Below, in pieces: positions 18,101 to 27,170 of a stretch of DNA of 64,000 bases. This stretch comes from Hyphomicrobiales bacterium (GTDB taxonomy: Bacteria; Pseudomonadota; Alphaproteobacteria; Rhizobiales; CAJQND01). Numbering within the stretch: position 1 is the stretch's first letter; each line of letters begins with the position of its first letter. Both the position numbers and the translations under genes were made by a program. The notes beneath the pieces are model-generated. The model did no database searches. It was not told the DNA's origin and was given only the letters and a program-made list of their open reading frames with translations. The stretch covers positions 103,756 through 167,755 of the forward strand of contig JANQOW010000007.1 in NCBI GenBank assembly GCA_028285595.1, written 5' to 3'.

Positions 18101-18952
18101 ATGTTGATTGCCCAGATTACCGATCTCCACGTGCGCCCGGACGGCAAGAAAGCCTATGTGCACGTAGACACCAACGCCATGGCGAAGGCCTGCATCAGGG
18201 CCATTTGTGACCTGAGACCCACGCCAGACGTTCTGCTGATATCCGGCGATCTGACCGATTGCGGTCTGGCGGAAGAATATGCGCTCCTGAGAGATATCCT
18301 CGCCCCGCTGTCCATGCCGGTCTATGTCATTCCCGGCAACCATGATCGCCGCGAGCCCCTCCGCGATGCCTTTTTCGCTGACGGATACCTGCCGGACAAT
18401 GGCCCGTTTCTGCACTATGTGGTGGAGGACAATCCGGTGCGCTTGATTGCGCTCGACACTGTCGTGCCCGGTGAAGGCCATGGCGAGATGGATGATGAAC
18501 GCCTCACCTGGCTTGAGCGCGCACTTGATGAAGGGGGCGACAAGCCCACCCTGATCTTCATGCACCATCCCCCGTTCCCCACCGGTATCGTCCACATGGA
18601 CGCCATTGGCTGTCGAAACGGCGATAAGATGGCGGTGTTGGTTTCTCAGTATCCCAATGTGGAGCGCGTGCTGGCCGGCCATCACCACAGGCCGGTGCAA
18701 ATCCGCTGGGGCGGGACGATTGGCATGATCGTGCCCTCTCCTGCCCATCAAGTGTTGCTCGACCTGAACGGTGACGAGGACGCCGCCCGTATCAAGATGG
18801 AACCACCTGCCTTTGCGCTCCACCAGTTCGCGCCGGAAAACGGCATCATCAGCCATCAGGTCTATGTAGGGGAATTCGACGGGCCTTGGCCGTTCGCGCT
18901 CGACCCAGACTATCCGGCCTTCAAGTGCACTCCGGAACCTGAGGTGGCCTAA
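18101..18952 (+). CDS. gpdQ: GpdQ-type glycerophosphodiester phosphodiesterase
   Basis: A 283-residue class III metallophosphoesterase closely resembling the glycerophosphodiesterase GpdQ of Enterobacter in length and motif order: ITDLH near the N-terminus, SGDLTDCG, PGNHDRRE, LIFMHHPPFP with a following HMDAIGC, and GHHHRPVQ. These are the two-metal-site ligands of the family. It should cleave glycerophosphodiesters to glycerol-3-phosphate and an alcohol in the cytoplasm, as no signal peptide is seen. Close members also hydrolyse cyclic nucleotides (CpdA/Rv0805), which is the main alternative. Its place at the end of the ugp run and under the same Pho box favours phosphodiester use. It takes the role UgpQ has in enterobacteria with an unrelated fold. 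GGAGGAG precedes the ATG. Confidence 0.86.
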   Translation: MLIAQITDLHVRPDGKKAYVHVDTNAMAKACIRAICDLRPTPDVLLISGDLTDCGLAEEYALLRDILAPLSMPVYVIPGNHDRREPLRDAFFADGYLPDNGPFLHYVVEDNPVRLIALDTVVPGEGHGEMDDERLTWLERALDEGGDKPTLIFMHHPPFPTGIVHMDAIGCRNGDKMAVLVSQYPNVERVLAGHHHRPVQIRWGGTIGMIVPSPAHQVLLDLNGDEDAARIKMEPPAFALHQFAPENGIISHQVYVGEFDGPWPFALDPDYPAFKCTPEPEVA

Positions 18953-18955
18953 AGT

Positions 18956-20041
18956 TCACATCAGGCGGCGGCCTGTGCCCCGTTCAAAGAGATGGATGGG
19001 CGATTTGGCCGGATCGAAGCCGAGCTCGATCTCCTCTCCAGGCTGGAGCGAAACGGTGCCGTCAAGCTGAACGGTCAGCGCTTCGCCGCTCAAATCCGCA
19101 TGCACCAGTGTCTCCCCGCCCAGAGGTTCTACGGTTTCAACCTTGCCTGGCCAGCTCACCTTTGGCTTTGAGCGCCCGGCCAGGATGAGGTCCTTCGGAC
19201 GCACGCCCAAGGTCACATGCTCCGCAGCTCCCAGCGCGCTGTCCAGCTTTCTGCTAAGGGGCAGCTGGTGCCCGGCACGCGTGGCAAACATCCGCGCACC
19301 ATTGCGGTTGAAGTCGAGAAAGTTCATGGCCGGCGAGCCAATGAAGCTGGCGACAAACTGGTTGGCGGGCCGCTCGAACAATTCGGCTGGCGAGCCAAAC
19401 TGTTGGATCTCTCCATCTTTGATCACCACAATTCGGTCAGCCATGGTCATGGCTTCAACTTGATCATGGGTCACGTAGATCATGGTGGTGGTGAGCCGGT
19501 GCTGCAGATCCTTGATCTCCTTGCGCATCTGGGCACGCAATTGAGCGTCCAGGTTGGACAGCGGCTCGTCCATCAAAAATACGTCCGGCTCGCGCACAAT
19601 AGCCCGGCCCATAGCCACGCGCTGGCGCTGCCCGCCGGAGAGCTGACGCGGCTTGCGGTCAAGCAGGTCCTCAAGATTCAACAGCCGTGCCGCGTCCCGC
19701 ACCCGCTCTCCGCGTTCCGGCTTTGGCATTCCGCGCAGCTTCAGGCCAAACGCCATGTTTTGCGCCACGGTCATATGCGGGTACAGGGCATAGTTTTGAA
19801 ACACCATGGCAATGTTTCGGGCCCGGGCAGGCACGTCAGAGACGTCGGCCTCTCCAATGAATATCTGACCGGAGGATAGGGTCTCAAGCCCGGCAAGTAG
19901 GCGAAGCAGCGTGGTCTTGCCGCAGCCGGAGGGGCCCACAAAGACGATAAATTCTCCGTCAGCGATGTTCAAATCCACACCGTGGATGACTTCATGAGGG
20001 CCGAAGGCCTTGCGAACCTGTCTGAATCTCACCTGTGCCAT
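18956..20041 (-). CDS. ugpC: Glycerol-3-phosphate-type ABC importer ATPase (UgpC-like)
   Basis: A 361-residue ATPase of the MalK/UgpC class: Walker [10 protein letters not shown] (about 36-44), Q-loop, signature [14 protein letters not shown], Walker B VFLMDEP, H-loop THDQVEA, then the C-terminal OB-type regulatory domain (LGVRPKDL). It powers the ugpAE permease. The start is the ATG at 20041 (AVRFRQV-type beginning). The reading from 20260 would run through the divergent promoter and Pho boxes. It is encoded opposite to its partners, its stop three bases from the gpdQ stop, with its own Pho-box-like site at 20083-20100. Confidence 0.88.
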   Translation of the reverse strand: MAQVRFRQVRKAFGPHEVIHGVDLNIADGEFIVFVGPSGCGKTTLLRLLAGLETLSSGQIFIGEADVSDVPARARNIAMVFQNYALYPHMTVAQNMAFGLKLRGMPKPERGERVRDAARLLNLEDLLDRKPRQLSGGQRQRVAMGRAIVREPDVFLMDEPLSNLDAQLRAQMRKEIKDLQHRLTTTMIYVTHDQVEAMTMADRIVVIKDGEIQQFGSPAELFERPANQFVASFIGSPAMNFLDFNRNGARMFATRAGHQLPLSRKLDSALGAAEHVTLGVRPKDLILAGRSKPKVSWPGKVETVEPLGGETLVHADLSGEALTVQLDGTVSLQPGEEIELGFDPAKSPIHLFERGTGRRLM

Positions 20042-20082
20042 CGCGGCTCCTTTATGCGCCTGATGACCGCTACAAGAAGATT

Positions 20083-20100
20083 GTGACAGGGGGGAAACAG
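20083..20100 (-). promoter_or_regulatory. Candidate Pho box for ugpC
   Basis: On the minus strand, CTGTTTC and CTGTCAC are separated by four bases (11-bp register) and end 42 bp before the ugpC ATG. The pair matches the consensus at about 12 of 14 positions if a final C is allowed. Confidence 0.55.
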
Positions 20101-20220
20101 TTCGCTCTAGCCTGAGACGAGCATAGATCGCAGCACGTCGGTTCTTCAGAATGAAGCTCGGAGAAGCCGATAGTCGGCAGCTAAAAAGGTGCTTGATGCC
20201 GGGTCTCTGGTCCGAACGTC

Positions 20221-20249
20221 GCGTCATTAAAGCTTCACGCAGCTGTAGT
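20221..20249 (+). promoter_or_regulatory. Candidate Pho box for the bta-plcP-agt-phn run
   Basis: Three phased half-sites: GCGTCAT (20221), GCTTCAC (20232) and CTGTAGT (20243), 11 bp apart and 58 bp before the btaA ATG. Each is degenerate, but the register is exact. It is the only candidate promoter signal for the following 10 kb. Confidence 0.45.
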
Positions 20250-20307
20250 TTGAGCGACATGAAGGCAGGCTATTGCCGCGCTCAGATAGATCGCAATGTG
20301 ATTCGAG

Positions 20308-21552
20308 ATGAGCGGCCAAACTTTAGCGCACTCCCCGCAGCAAGCTGCGACCCCCCTGCAGGAAGCGGTCTTTCAAAACCGTGCGGCCTCTAAACAAGGC
20401 ATTCTTGAGCGCTTGTTCACGGCTGTTTTTGACAACCTGGTCTATCCGCAAATCTGGGAAGATCCGGTGGTCGATATGCAGGCCATGCGCATCGAGCCCG
20501 GCCAGCACGTGGTTGCGATTGCCTCCGGCGGCTGCAACGTCCTGTCTTACCTGACAGCGGATCCTGGACGGATCACCGCGGTTGACCTCAACCCGGCCCA
20601 TATCGCGCTTAACCGCCTTAAGCTCTGCGCGGCGCAACATTTGCCGGCTCATGATGACTTCCGGCGGTTCTTCTCGGTGGCGCACAGCCAGATTAATGAG
20701 GATCTCTACGATCTCCTGCTTGCCCCAAAACTTGATGAAGAAAGTCGGGCTTACTGGTCATCTCGCGGGCCTTTCGGTCGGCGGCGGATTGGCATGTTTT
20801 CCCGGGGGTTCTATCGCTATGGAATGCTCGGCAAGTTTATCGGCCTCGCCCATTTGGCAGCCCGGGTCTATGGCGTGAAGCCTTCACAGATCATGCACGC
20901 GCGGACACGGGATGAGCAGCGCAGTTTCTTCCAAAATGAGCTGTCTCCACTGTTTGACCGCAAGCTGGTGCGCTGGATCACATCATCACCCGTTTCGCTC
21001 TATGGACTTGGTATTCCGCCTGCCCAATACACCGAGCTCGCCGAAGGCCGGCACATGGCCGACGTTCTTCGTGAACGTGTTGAAACGCTAGCTTGTGGCC
21101 ATGAGCTCAGGTCAAACTATTTCGCTCGGCAGGCGTTCGGTCGAAGGTACGCGCTGGACGATGAGCGGGTAAGCCTGCCGCCCTATCTGGAACGCAAGAA
21201 CTGGCAAAGCGTGCGCAACAGGGCCACGCGCATTCAAACCGTCAACGGTTCTGTGACGAAGGTTTTGTCTCAATTGCCGGCCGGGAGCGTTGACCGTGTG
21301 GTGCTGCTTGATGCCCAAGACTGGATGACCAAGGAGCAGATGAACGAGCTGTGGGCCGCAATCGGCCACGCAGCCGCGCCAAGCGCTCGGGTCATCTTCC
21401 GCACCGCCGCCAAGGCCAGTCCGCTGGAGAACCGGCTCGACCCCAGCCTGCTGTCCCGATGGGCCTACCAGGCAGATCAATCCGCCTCACTGACCCGGCA
21501 AGACCGGTCCGCGATTTATGGCGGTTTCCACCTTTACACCCTGGCGGCATGA
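20308..21552 (+). CDS. btaA: S-adenosylmethionine:diacylglycerol 3-amino-3-carboxypropyltransferase (BtaA)
   Basis: A 414-residue protein of the BtaA family, the first enzyme of betaine lipid synthesis. It moves the homoserine moiety of S-adenosylmethionine to diacylglycerol to give diacylglycerylhomoserine. Diagnostic stretches are LVYPQIWEDPVVDMQAM, the SAM-pocket segment VVAIASGGCNVLSYL followed by VDLNPAH, and a C-terminal VVLLDAQDWM. Length equals that of the Rhodobacter enzyme. It overlaps btaB by 4 bp (ATGA). Betaine lipids replace phosphatidylcholine when phosphate is short, which agrees with the candidate Pho box 58 bp upstream and the phosphorus genes that follow. Confidence 0.93.
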   Translation: MSGQTLAHSPQQAATPLQEAVFQNRAASKQGILERLFTAVFDNLVYPQIWEDPVVDMQAMRIEPGQHVVAIASGGCNVLSYLTADPGRITAVDLNPAHIALNRLKLCAAQHLPAHDDFRRFFSVAHSQINEDLYDLLLAPKLDEESRAYWSSRGPFGRRRIGMFSRGFYRYGMLGKFIGLAHLAARVYGVKPSQIMHARTRDEQRSFFQNELSPLFDRKLVRWITSSPVSLYGLGIPPAQYTELAEGRHMADVLRERVETLACGHELRSNYFARQAFGRRYALDDERVSLPPYLERKNWQSVRNRATRIQTVNGSVTKVLSQLPAGSVDRVVLLDAQDWMTKEQMNELWAAIGHAAAPSARVIFRTAAKASPLENRLDPSLLSRWAYQADQSASLTRQDRSAIYGGFHLYTLAA

Positions 21553-22220
21553 CCACAACGCTCAACACCCCATCCCACGCCGCGGTGATGGATGACATCT
21601 ATCGATATCAAAGACACATCTACGATTTCACCCGGCGGTACTACTTGTTCGGACGTGACCGGTTGATTGGCGGGTTGAACGTTCCGGTTCAAGGAACGGT
21701 TCTGGAGATCGGCTGCGGCACCGGACGCAATCTCCTTATGACCGCGCGGCGCTATCGGGAGGCCCGGTGCTTCGGGTTCGATATTTCCGAGCAGATGCTG
21801 GTCAGCATGGCCGAAGCAACTGAACGGGCCGGGCTTACTGGCAGGGTGCGTTTCGCTCAAGGGGATGCAGAAAGCTTTGATGCCCGATCCTGTTTTTCGG
21901 TCCCGGGTTTCGACCGGATCTACCTGTCCTACTGCCTCTCCATGATTCCCGATTGGAAAAGATCGCTGCAGCAGGCTCTACGGCAAGTGGGTCCCGAAGG
22001 CGAGCTGCACGTTGTGGACTTTGGCCAAATGGCGCGTTGGCCGAATTTTGCCCGGCATTGCTTAGGCGCCTGGCTTTCCAGGTTTTGCGTCACGCCGCGC
22101 CCTGATCTGCGTGCTGTGGTGAGCGAACTGGCGCGCAAGCAGGGGTTTACGGTGTCGTTCGACGAGATTGGAGGCGGTTACGCTTGGCTGATTGTGTTGA
22201 AGCGGCAGAGGGATCGCTGA
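21549..22220 (+). CDS. btaB: Diacylglycerylhomoserine N-methyltransferase (BtaB)
   Basis: A 223-residue class I SAM-dependent methyltransferase. Motif I is LEIGCGTGRN (about residues 48-57), acidic motif II lies in FGFDIS, and the post-motif reads DRIYLSYCLSMIPDW. The N-terminus IYRYQRHIYDFTRRYYLFGRDRLI is typical for BtaB. Coupled to btaA, it should trimethylate diacylglycerylhomoserine to the betaine lipid DGTS. The start at 21549 gives the ATGA overlap. Similarity to other small-molecule methyltransferases means that function rests largely on the btaA pairing, which is a strong context. Confidence 0.9.
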   Translation: MTTTLNTPSHAAVMDDIYRYQRHIYDFTRRYYLFGRDRLIGGLNVPVQGTVLEIGCGTGRNLLMTARRYREARCFGFDISEQMLVSMAEATERAGLTGRVRFAQGDAESFDARSCFSVPGFDRIYLSYCLSMIPDWKRSLQQALRQVGPEGELHVVDFGQMARWPNFARHCLGAWLSRFCVTPRPDLRAVVSELARKQGFTVSFDEIGGGYAWLIVLKRQRDR

Positions 22221-22253
22221 CCACTGCCTGGCAAAGGAGGGGTGTTTAAGCGC

Positions 22254-23087
22254 ATGAATGTTCACGTTCCCAACGCAGAGGTCACCCGTTACCGGGCCAT
22301 CTGGATCTCCGATGTGCATCTGGGCACCTCACGGGCCCAGGCAGAAGCGCTTTTGAATTTTTTCCGCTCCTCGCAGTCAGACTTCCTCTATCTGGTCGGC
22401 GACATTGTGGACAACTGGGCTCTCAAGAAGACCTGGCTTTGGCACCAGACCCATAATGACGTGATCCAAAAAATTCTGCGCAAAGCGCGTAAAGGCACGC
22501 GAGTTGTCTATATCCCCGGCAATCATGATGAGCAGTTCCGCGATTTCGTGGGCTCACGTTTCGGGCGCCTCGTGGTGAAGCGGAACGACATTCATGTCGG
22601 CGTTGACGGCACGCGATATCTGGTGATGCACGGAGATGAGTTTGACGGCGTGGTGAAATACGCAAAGTGGCTGGCCTATCTTGGCGACAATGCTTACGAG
22701 GCCGCCATGTCGCTCAACTATTCTGTGAACTGGGCGCGCCGCAAGCTTGGTCTGCCCTATTGGTCTTTGTCGGCCTACCTGAAGCACCGGGTGAAGAAGG
22801 CTGTGGAGTTCTTGTCGAACTTTGAACAGGCCATGGTGCGCGAGGCGCGGCGGCGCGGTGCAGGCGGTGTGATTTGCGGCCATGTGCACACACCTGAGAT
22901 GCGCACGATCGATGGCATCGCCTACTTCAATGATGGCGATTGGGTCGAGAGCTGCTCAGCACTTGTGGAGCACATGGACGGCACCTTCGAGCTCATTTAC
23001 TGGCCGCAAGATGTCACGCAAAAGGCCGCAGAGAGGATGGCAAATGCGTATCCTCATCGTCAGCGACGCTTGGTATCCGCAAGTTAA
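22254..23087 (+). CDS. plcP: PlcP-type metallophosphoesterase (phospholipid-degrading phospholipase C)
   Basis: A 277-residue calcineurin-like phosphoesterase: WISDVHLG, VGDIVDNW, IPGNHDEQ, MHGDEFDG and CGHVHTPEM. Such proteins are often labelled UDP-2,3-diacylglucosamine hydrolase, but this form next to a GT4 glycosyltransferase matches PlcP, which under phosphate starvation splits phospholipids to diacylglycerol and phosphoalcohol. The diacylglycerol would feed btaA and agt on either side. The start is uncertain: AGGAGG is 13 bases before the ATG at 22254 but only one base from a GTG at 22242. The gene overlaps agt by 44 bp. Confidence 0.85.
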   Translation: MNVHVPNAEVTRYRAIWISDVHLGTSRAQAEALLNFFRSSQSDFLYLVGDIVDNWALKKTWLWHQTHNDVIQKILRKARKGTRVVYIPGNHDEQFRDFVGSRFGRLVVKRNDIHVGVDGTRYLVMHGDEFDGVVKYAKWLAYLGDNAYEAAMSLNYSVNWARRKLGLPYWSLSAYLKHRVKKAVEFLSNFEQAMVREARRRGAGGVICGHVHTPEMRTIDGIAYFNDGDWVESCSALVEHMDGTFELIYWPQDVTQKAAERMANAYPHRQRRLVSAS

Positions 23088-24093
23088 CGGCGTCGTGCGC
23101 ACCCTGGACCTGACCGGGCAGCATCTGACCGCTTTGGGCCACGAGGTCCACATGCTGTCCCACGAAGATCTTGCCACCTTCCCGGTGCCGACATATCCGG
23201 AAATCCGGCTTGCGGTTGCCCGTCCGTCGACCATTGCGCGCAAGATTGAGGCTGTTGCCCCGGACTGTATCCACATCGCCACCGAGGGCACGCTTGGATG
23301 GATGGCCCGGCGCTATTGCCTTAAAAACAATCTGGCGTTCACCACCAGTTTCCACTCCAGGTTTCCGGAGATGATCGCAGAACGCCTGCCTGTGCCGGGA
23401 ATTGCAAACCTGGCCTACAGCATTCTGCGCCGGTTCCATGCGCCGGCGCGGTGCACGCTGGCACCGACGAAGACCGTCACGCAGCGTCTCACTGCGCTTG
23501 GCTTTCACAATGTGAACACGTGGACCCGCGGTGTGGACCGCGACCAGTTTCGTCCGCTGGCTTCAGAGTGCTTCGCGAACCTGGCGCGGCCAATCATGCT
23601 GAATGCCGGCCGGGTTGCGGTGGAGAAGAATCTGCGCTCGTTTCTGGACCTGACCATACCCGGCACCAAGGTGATTGTGGGGGACGGCCCGCAATTGGCG
23701 GAGCTAAAGGCGGATTATCCGGACGTGATGTTCACCGGTTATCTCTTCGGCGAGGCCTTGTGTGAAGCGCTCACCGAGGCGGATGTCTTCGTCTTTCCAA
23801 GTCAGACCGATACATTCGGCCTTGTCATGCTGGAGGCTTTGTCGTGCGGCACGCCTGTAGCCGCCTATCCGGTGGAGGGGCCCATAGATGTGATCACGTC
23901 CGATGACGTGGGAGCTTTGGATCACGATCTGGCGGTCGCCATCAAACAGGCCCTGACGTGCAAGGCGGTCCATTGCATAGCGTTTGCCGAAGATTTCTCA
24001 TGGAAAGTGGTCGCCACCAAGCTTGCTGCGCATCTGGTGCGAGCCCGTCCCAATGGTGGGGTGTCGCACCAGCGTCATGAAACTCTCCGATAA
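23044..24093 (+). CDS. agt: Agt-type GT4 glycosyltransferase making diacylglycerol glycolipids
   Basis: A 349-residue GT-B fold, family 4 glycosyltransferase: N-terminal ILIVSDAWYPQVNGVVRTL, acceptor-side HIATEGTLGW, linker AGRVAVEKN and the C-terminal donor-site motif FVFPSQTDTFGLVMLEALSCGTPV with the conserved acidic residues. In alphaproteobacteria the plcP-agt pair makes monoglycosyl- and glucuronosyl-diacylglycerols that replace phospholipids during phosphorus limitation. The frame begins inside plcP, with GAGAGGA just upstream of the ATG. The sugar donor cannot be predicted reliably. It is followed after 18 bp by phnG on the same strand. Confidence 0.87.
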   Translation: MRILIVSDAWYPQVNGVVRTLDLTGQHLTALGHEVHMLSHEDLATFPVPTYPEIRLAVARPSTIARKIEAVAPDCIHIATEGTLGWMARRYCLKNNLAFTTSFHSRFPEMIAERLPVPGIANLAYSILRRFHAPARCTLAPTKTVTQRLTALGFHNVNTWTRGVDRDQFRPLASECFANLARPIMLNAGRVAVEKNLRSFLDLTIPGTKVIVGDGPQLAELKADYPDVMFTGYLFGEALCEALTEADVFVFPSQTDTFGLVMLEALSCGTPVAAYPVEGPIDVITSDDVGALDHDLAVAIKQALTCKAVHCIAFAEDFSWKVVATKLAAHLVRARPNGGVSHQRHETLR

Positions 24094-24111
24094 ACGGTTA
24101 GGAGACGTTGA

Positions 24112-24576
24112 ATGAGCGATTCGAGATTGCAGACCGACAACAGAAAGCAGTGGATGGCGGTGCTGGCAAAGGCAGATTGGGAGCAACTCGACACCCTTTG
24201 GCAGCAGAACAAGATCAAGCCTGAATACGAGCTGGTGCGTGGGCCTGAGACCGGATTGGTTATGGCTCAAGGGCGTATGGGCGGGTCCGGTGCGCCGTTC
24301 AACGTGGGTGAGATCACCGTCACCCGCTGCACAGTGCGTCTGTCTGACGGCGAGATTGTCGGCCATTCCTACGTTATGGGGCGCAATCGGAAACATGCCG
24401 AGACTGCGGCTCTTCTTGACGGTTTGATGCAGGATCCAAAGGTGGGTGCGCAGGTCGCCCAGGAGATCATCGCGCCTTTGCAAAAGGTGCATGCAGCGCG
24501 CCGGCAGAATGCCCAAGCCAAAGCCGCCGCAACAAAAGTGGACTTCTTCACTCTCGTGCGCGGCGAGGATGATTGA
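24112..24576 (+). CDS. phnG: C-P lyase subunit PhnG
   Basis: A 154-residue PhnG family protein, part of the PhnGHIJ core complex of carbon-phosphorus lyase. Typical sections are RKQWMAVLAKADW at the N-terminus, LVMAQGRMGGSGAPFNVGEITVTRCTVRL in the middle and GHSYVMGRNRKHAE, which contacts PhnI and PhnJ in known complexes. TTAGGAG precedes the ATG. It begins the phnGHIJKLMN series, 18 bp behind agt and with no promoter of its own apparent, so it is probably co-transcribed with the lipid-remodelling genes. Confidence 0.93.
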   Translation: MSDSRLQTDNRKQWMAVLAKADWEQLDTLWQQNKIKPEYELVRGPETGLVMAQGRMGGSGAPFNVGEITVTRCTVRLSDGEIVGHSYVMGRNRKHAETAALLDGLMQDPKVGAQVAQEIIAPLQKVHAARRQNAQAKAAATKVDFFTLVRGEDD

Positions 24577-24577
24577 G

Positions 24578-25189
24578 ATGCCTGTGGCAAGCGATGCTCT
24601 TGGGTCAGCCTTTCAAGATCCTCCCTTGGACTCAAGCCGGATGTTCAGGTCGATCATGAACGCCATTGCCTGGCCTGGCGTCATCAAGAAGGTCGATACG
24701 CTGAGCGTCCCGCCGGAACCGCTTACGGCTGTAACGGCAGACTGCCTTCTCACCCTGGTGGATTTTGATACCCCGGTGTGGCTCGATCATAGGGCCAGAA
24801 CCGATGAGGTCTCGGCATATCTGCGTTTTCACGCAGGTTGCCCGATTGTCGATGCGCCCGAACGTGCGGCTTTCGCGGTGATCGCCGATCCGCAGTCCAT
24901 GCCGAGCCTGGCGGTCTTCGCCCAGGGGACCGCTGAGTATCCGGATCGTTCAGCGACAGTGATCGTGCAAACCGGTGCACTCTCAAGTGATGAGGGCGTC
25001 ACGTTCCGCGGCCCCGGCATTGCGAGCAGGCGGGTGTTCTCTGCGGCTGGCATCTCCGAGACCGTTTGGGCCGATATTGAGCGCAACCATCAGGGGTTCC
25101 CCCTTGGTGTTGATGTGATTTTTTCAGGGCCAAACTGTCTTGCCGCCTGCCCACGATCGGTCGGCATTGCCGTGAGTGAGACTGTCTGA
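24578..25189 (+). CDS. phnH: C-P lyase subunit PhnH
   Basis: A 203-residue PhnH protein with the family segments SSRMFRSIMNAIAWPGVI, LLTLVDFDTPVWLD and LRFHAGCPIVD, ending in LVDVI-like FPLGVDVIFSGPNCLAACPRS. It is the fourth partner of the PhnGHIJ core, structurally like a PLP-free transferase scaffold. I start at 24578 because GAGG is nine bases upstream; an ATG at 24569 is possible and would overlap phnG. The stop shares one base with the phnI ATG, showing tight coupling. Confidence 0.91.
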   Translation: MPVASDALGSAFQDPPLDSSRMFRSIMNAIAWPGVIKKVDTLSVPPEPLTAVTADCLLTLVDFDTPVWLDHRARTDEVSAYLRFHAGCPIVDAPERAAFAVIADPQSMPSLAVFAQGTAEYPDRSATVIVQTGALSSDEGVTFRGPGIASRRVFSAAGISETVWADIERNHQGFPLGVDVIFSGPNCLAACPRSVGIAVSETV

Positions 25190-26283
25190 TGTACGTTGCG
25201 GTTAAAGGCGGTGAAAAGGCGATCGAGGCGGCGCATAAGCTAAATGCTGAAGATCGGCGCGGTTCTGAACGCTATCCTGAGCTCTCCCTTGGCCAAATCA
25301 GCGAGCAACTGACGTTGGCCGTGGACCGGGTAATGACCGAAGGCTCGCTCTACGACCGCGAGTTGGCCGCGCTGGCCATTAAACAAGCGCGCGGGGATTT
25401 GATTGAGGCCATCTTCCTGATCCGCGCCAGTCGCACAACGCTGCCGCGGTTTGGGTCCAGCTTGCCCTTGGAAACCGGCAAGATGAGCGTGCGGCGACGC
25501 ATCTCAGCGACTTTTAAGGATTTGCCGGGTGGTCAGATCTTAGGACCCACTTTCGATTATCAGCACAGGTTGCTCGATCACGATCTTGCCGGGCCAAGCG
25601 ATCTGGAGCCGGCAGACACCGCGCCTGTGGATGTTGATCAGGAGATGCCCAGGGTGCTCGATCTTTTGGGCGCGCAAGGTTTGATGGAGCCGCCCTCGGG
25701 CCAGAACACCGATCATGGTGATAGTCCTGGCGATCTGACCACAGAACCATTGGAATTCCCGGCCAGCCGGGATGTAAGACTGCAGAATCTCGCACGCGGT
25801 GATGAGGGATTTCTGCTCGCGCTGGGCTACTCGACCCAGCGTGGCTATGCCCGCAACCACGCCTTTGCCGGGGAAATCCGGCTGGGCGAGGTGAGTGTGG
25901 AGATTGTGCCGGAAGAGCTTGGGTTTGCGATTGATATCGGCGAGATCACCGTTTCGGAATGCGAGATGGTCAATCAGTTCAAGGGCTCTAAAAAAGCCCC
26001 GCCCCAGTTCACCCGCGGCTACGGGTTGGCGTTCGGCCATTGCGAGCGCAAGGTTATGGCAATGGCTTTGGTGGACCGAGCGCTGCGCGCTGAGGAGTTG
26101 GGTGAAGATCTGATAGCACCCGCGCAGGATGAAGAGTTTGTTCTGTCCCATTCCGACAATGTGCAGGCCACCGGCTTTGTGGAGCACTTGAAGCTTCCGC
26201 ACTATGTGGACTTCCAATCGGAGCTTGAGCTTGTGCGCCGCATGCGCGCTGAAGCAAGCGCGCCGAGCGAGGCTGCCGAATGA
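25189..26283 (+). CDS. phnI: C-P lyase subunit PhnI
   Basis: A 364-residue PhnI protein, the nucleosidase component that with PhnG, PhnH and PhnL attaches phosphonate to the ribose of ATP, displacing adenine. Recognisable stretches are YVAVKGGEKAI at the start, ERYPELSLGQI, QARGDLIEAIFLIRA-type helix, RRISATFKDLPGGQILGPTFDYQHRL and LALGYSTQRGYARNHAF with SECEMVNQFKG downstream. Length is normal. It overlaps phnJ by 4 bp. Confidence 0.94.
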   Translation: MYVAVKGGEKAIEAAHKLNAEDRRGSERYPELSLGQISEQLTLAVDRVMTEGSLYDRELAALAIKQARGDLIEAIFLIRASRTTLPRFGSSLPLETGKMSVRRRISATFKDLPGGQILGPTFDYQHRLLDHDLAGPSDLEPADTAPVDVDQEMPRVLDLLGAQGLMEPPSGQNTDHGDSPGDLTTEPLEFPASRDVRLQNLARGDEGFLLALGYSTQRGYARNHAFAGEIRLGEVSVEIVPEELGFAIDIGEITVSECEMVNQFKGSKKAPPQFTRGYGLAFGHCERKVMAMALVDRALRAEELGEDLIAPAQDEEFVLSHSDNVQATGFVEHLKLPHYVDFQSELELVRRMRAEASAPSEAAE

Positions 26284-27170
26284 CCTCCACTGTCGGCGAT
26301 AATGGGCAAACGGACGGATACAATTTTGCCTATCTCAACGAGCAGACAAAGCGCATGATCCGCCGGGCGATCTTGAAAGCGATCGCCATCCCCGGATACC
26401 AGGTGCCGTTTGCCAGCCGGGAAATGCCCATGCCTTATGGTTGGGGCACCGGGGGTGTTCAGGTGACCGCTGCGATCCTCACACCCGAAGATACGTTGAA
26501 GGTGATCGACCAGGGCGCGGATGATACGACCAATGCGGTTTCCATCCGCAAGTTCTTCACCAAGACGGCCAACGTGCCCACCACGACCCATACCGGCGAC
26601 GCCAGTGTCATTCAGACCCGCCACCGGATCCCGGAACAGGAGCTGCGCGAAGATCAGGTGCTGGTCTATCAGGTGCCTATTCCAGAGCCGTTGCGCTTCT
26701 TGGAGCCGCGCGAAACCGAAACGCGGAAGATGCATGCCTTAAGCGAGTATGGCCTGATGCATGTGAAGCTCTATGAAGACATTGCCCGTCATGGCCACAT
26801 CGCCACCACGTACGCCTATCCGGTCAGTGTGTCGGACCGCTACGTGATGGACCCTTCACCGACGCCGAAGTTCGACAATCCAAAGATGGACAGTATGCCC
26901 GCCCTTCAACTTTTTGGCGCGGGCCGTGAGAAACGCATCTATGCGGTTCCGCCCTACACCAAGGTAAAGAGCTTGGACTTTGAAGATCATCCTTTCGAGG
27001 TACAAAGGTGGAGTGAGCCTTGTGCCCTCTGTGGTGCTCGCGACACGTTTCTGGATGAGGTGATCCTGGATGATGAAGGCGGGCGCATGTTCTGCTGTTC
27101 AGACACGGATGCTTGTGAGGCGCGGCAGCAGGCTGGCTCTCCCGATGATCTGTTGGACCAAGCCTCATGA
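26280..27170 (+). CDS. phnJ: C-P lyase catalytic radical-SAM subunit PhnJ
   Basis: A 296-residue PhnJ, the radical SAM enzyme that breaks the carbon-phosphorus bond of ribosyl phosphonates. The unusual C-terminal cysteine set is present with the spacing known from Escherichia coli PhnJ: two cysteines in CALC (about 247 and 250), a third 22 residues later in FCCSDTD, and the presumed catalytic thiol six residues further. N-terminal markers are FAYLNEQTKRMIRR, AIPGYQVPFASREMPMPYGWGTGG and the histidine-rich DATTNA-like region. All residues needed for cluster binding therefore seem intact. It overlaps both neighbours by 4 bp. Confidence 0.95.
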   Translation: MTSTVGDNGQTDGYNFAYLNEQTKRMIRRAILKAIAIPGYQVPFASREMPMPYGWGTGGVQVTAAILTPEDTLKVIDQGADDTTNAVSIRKFFTKTANVPTTTHTGDASVIQTRHRIPEQELREDQVLVYQVPIPEPLRFLEPRETETRKMHALSEYGLMHVKLYEDIARHGHIATTYAYPVSVSDRYVMDPSPTPKFDNPKMDSMPALQLFGAGREKRIYAVPPYTKVKSLDFEDHPFEVQRWSEPCALCGARDTFLDEVILDDEGGRMFCCSDTDACEARQQAGSPDDLLDQAS

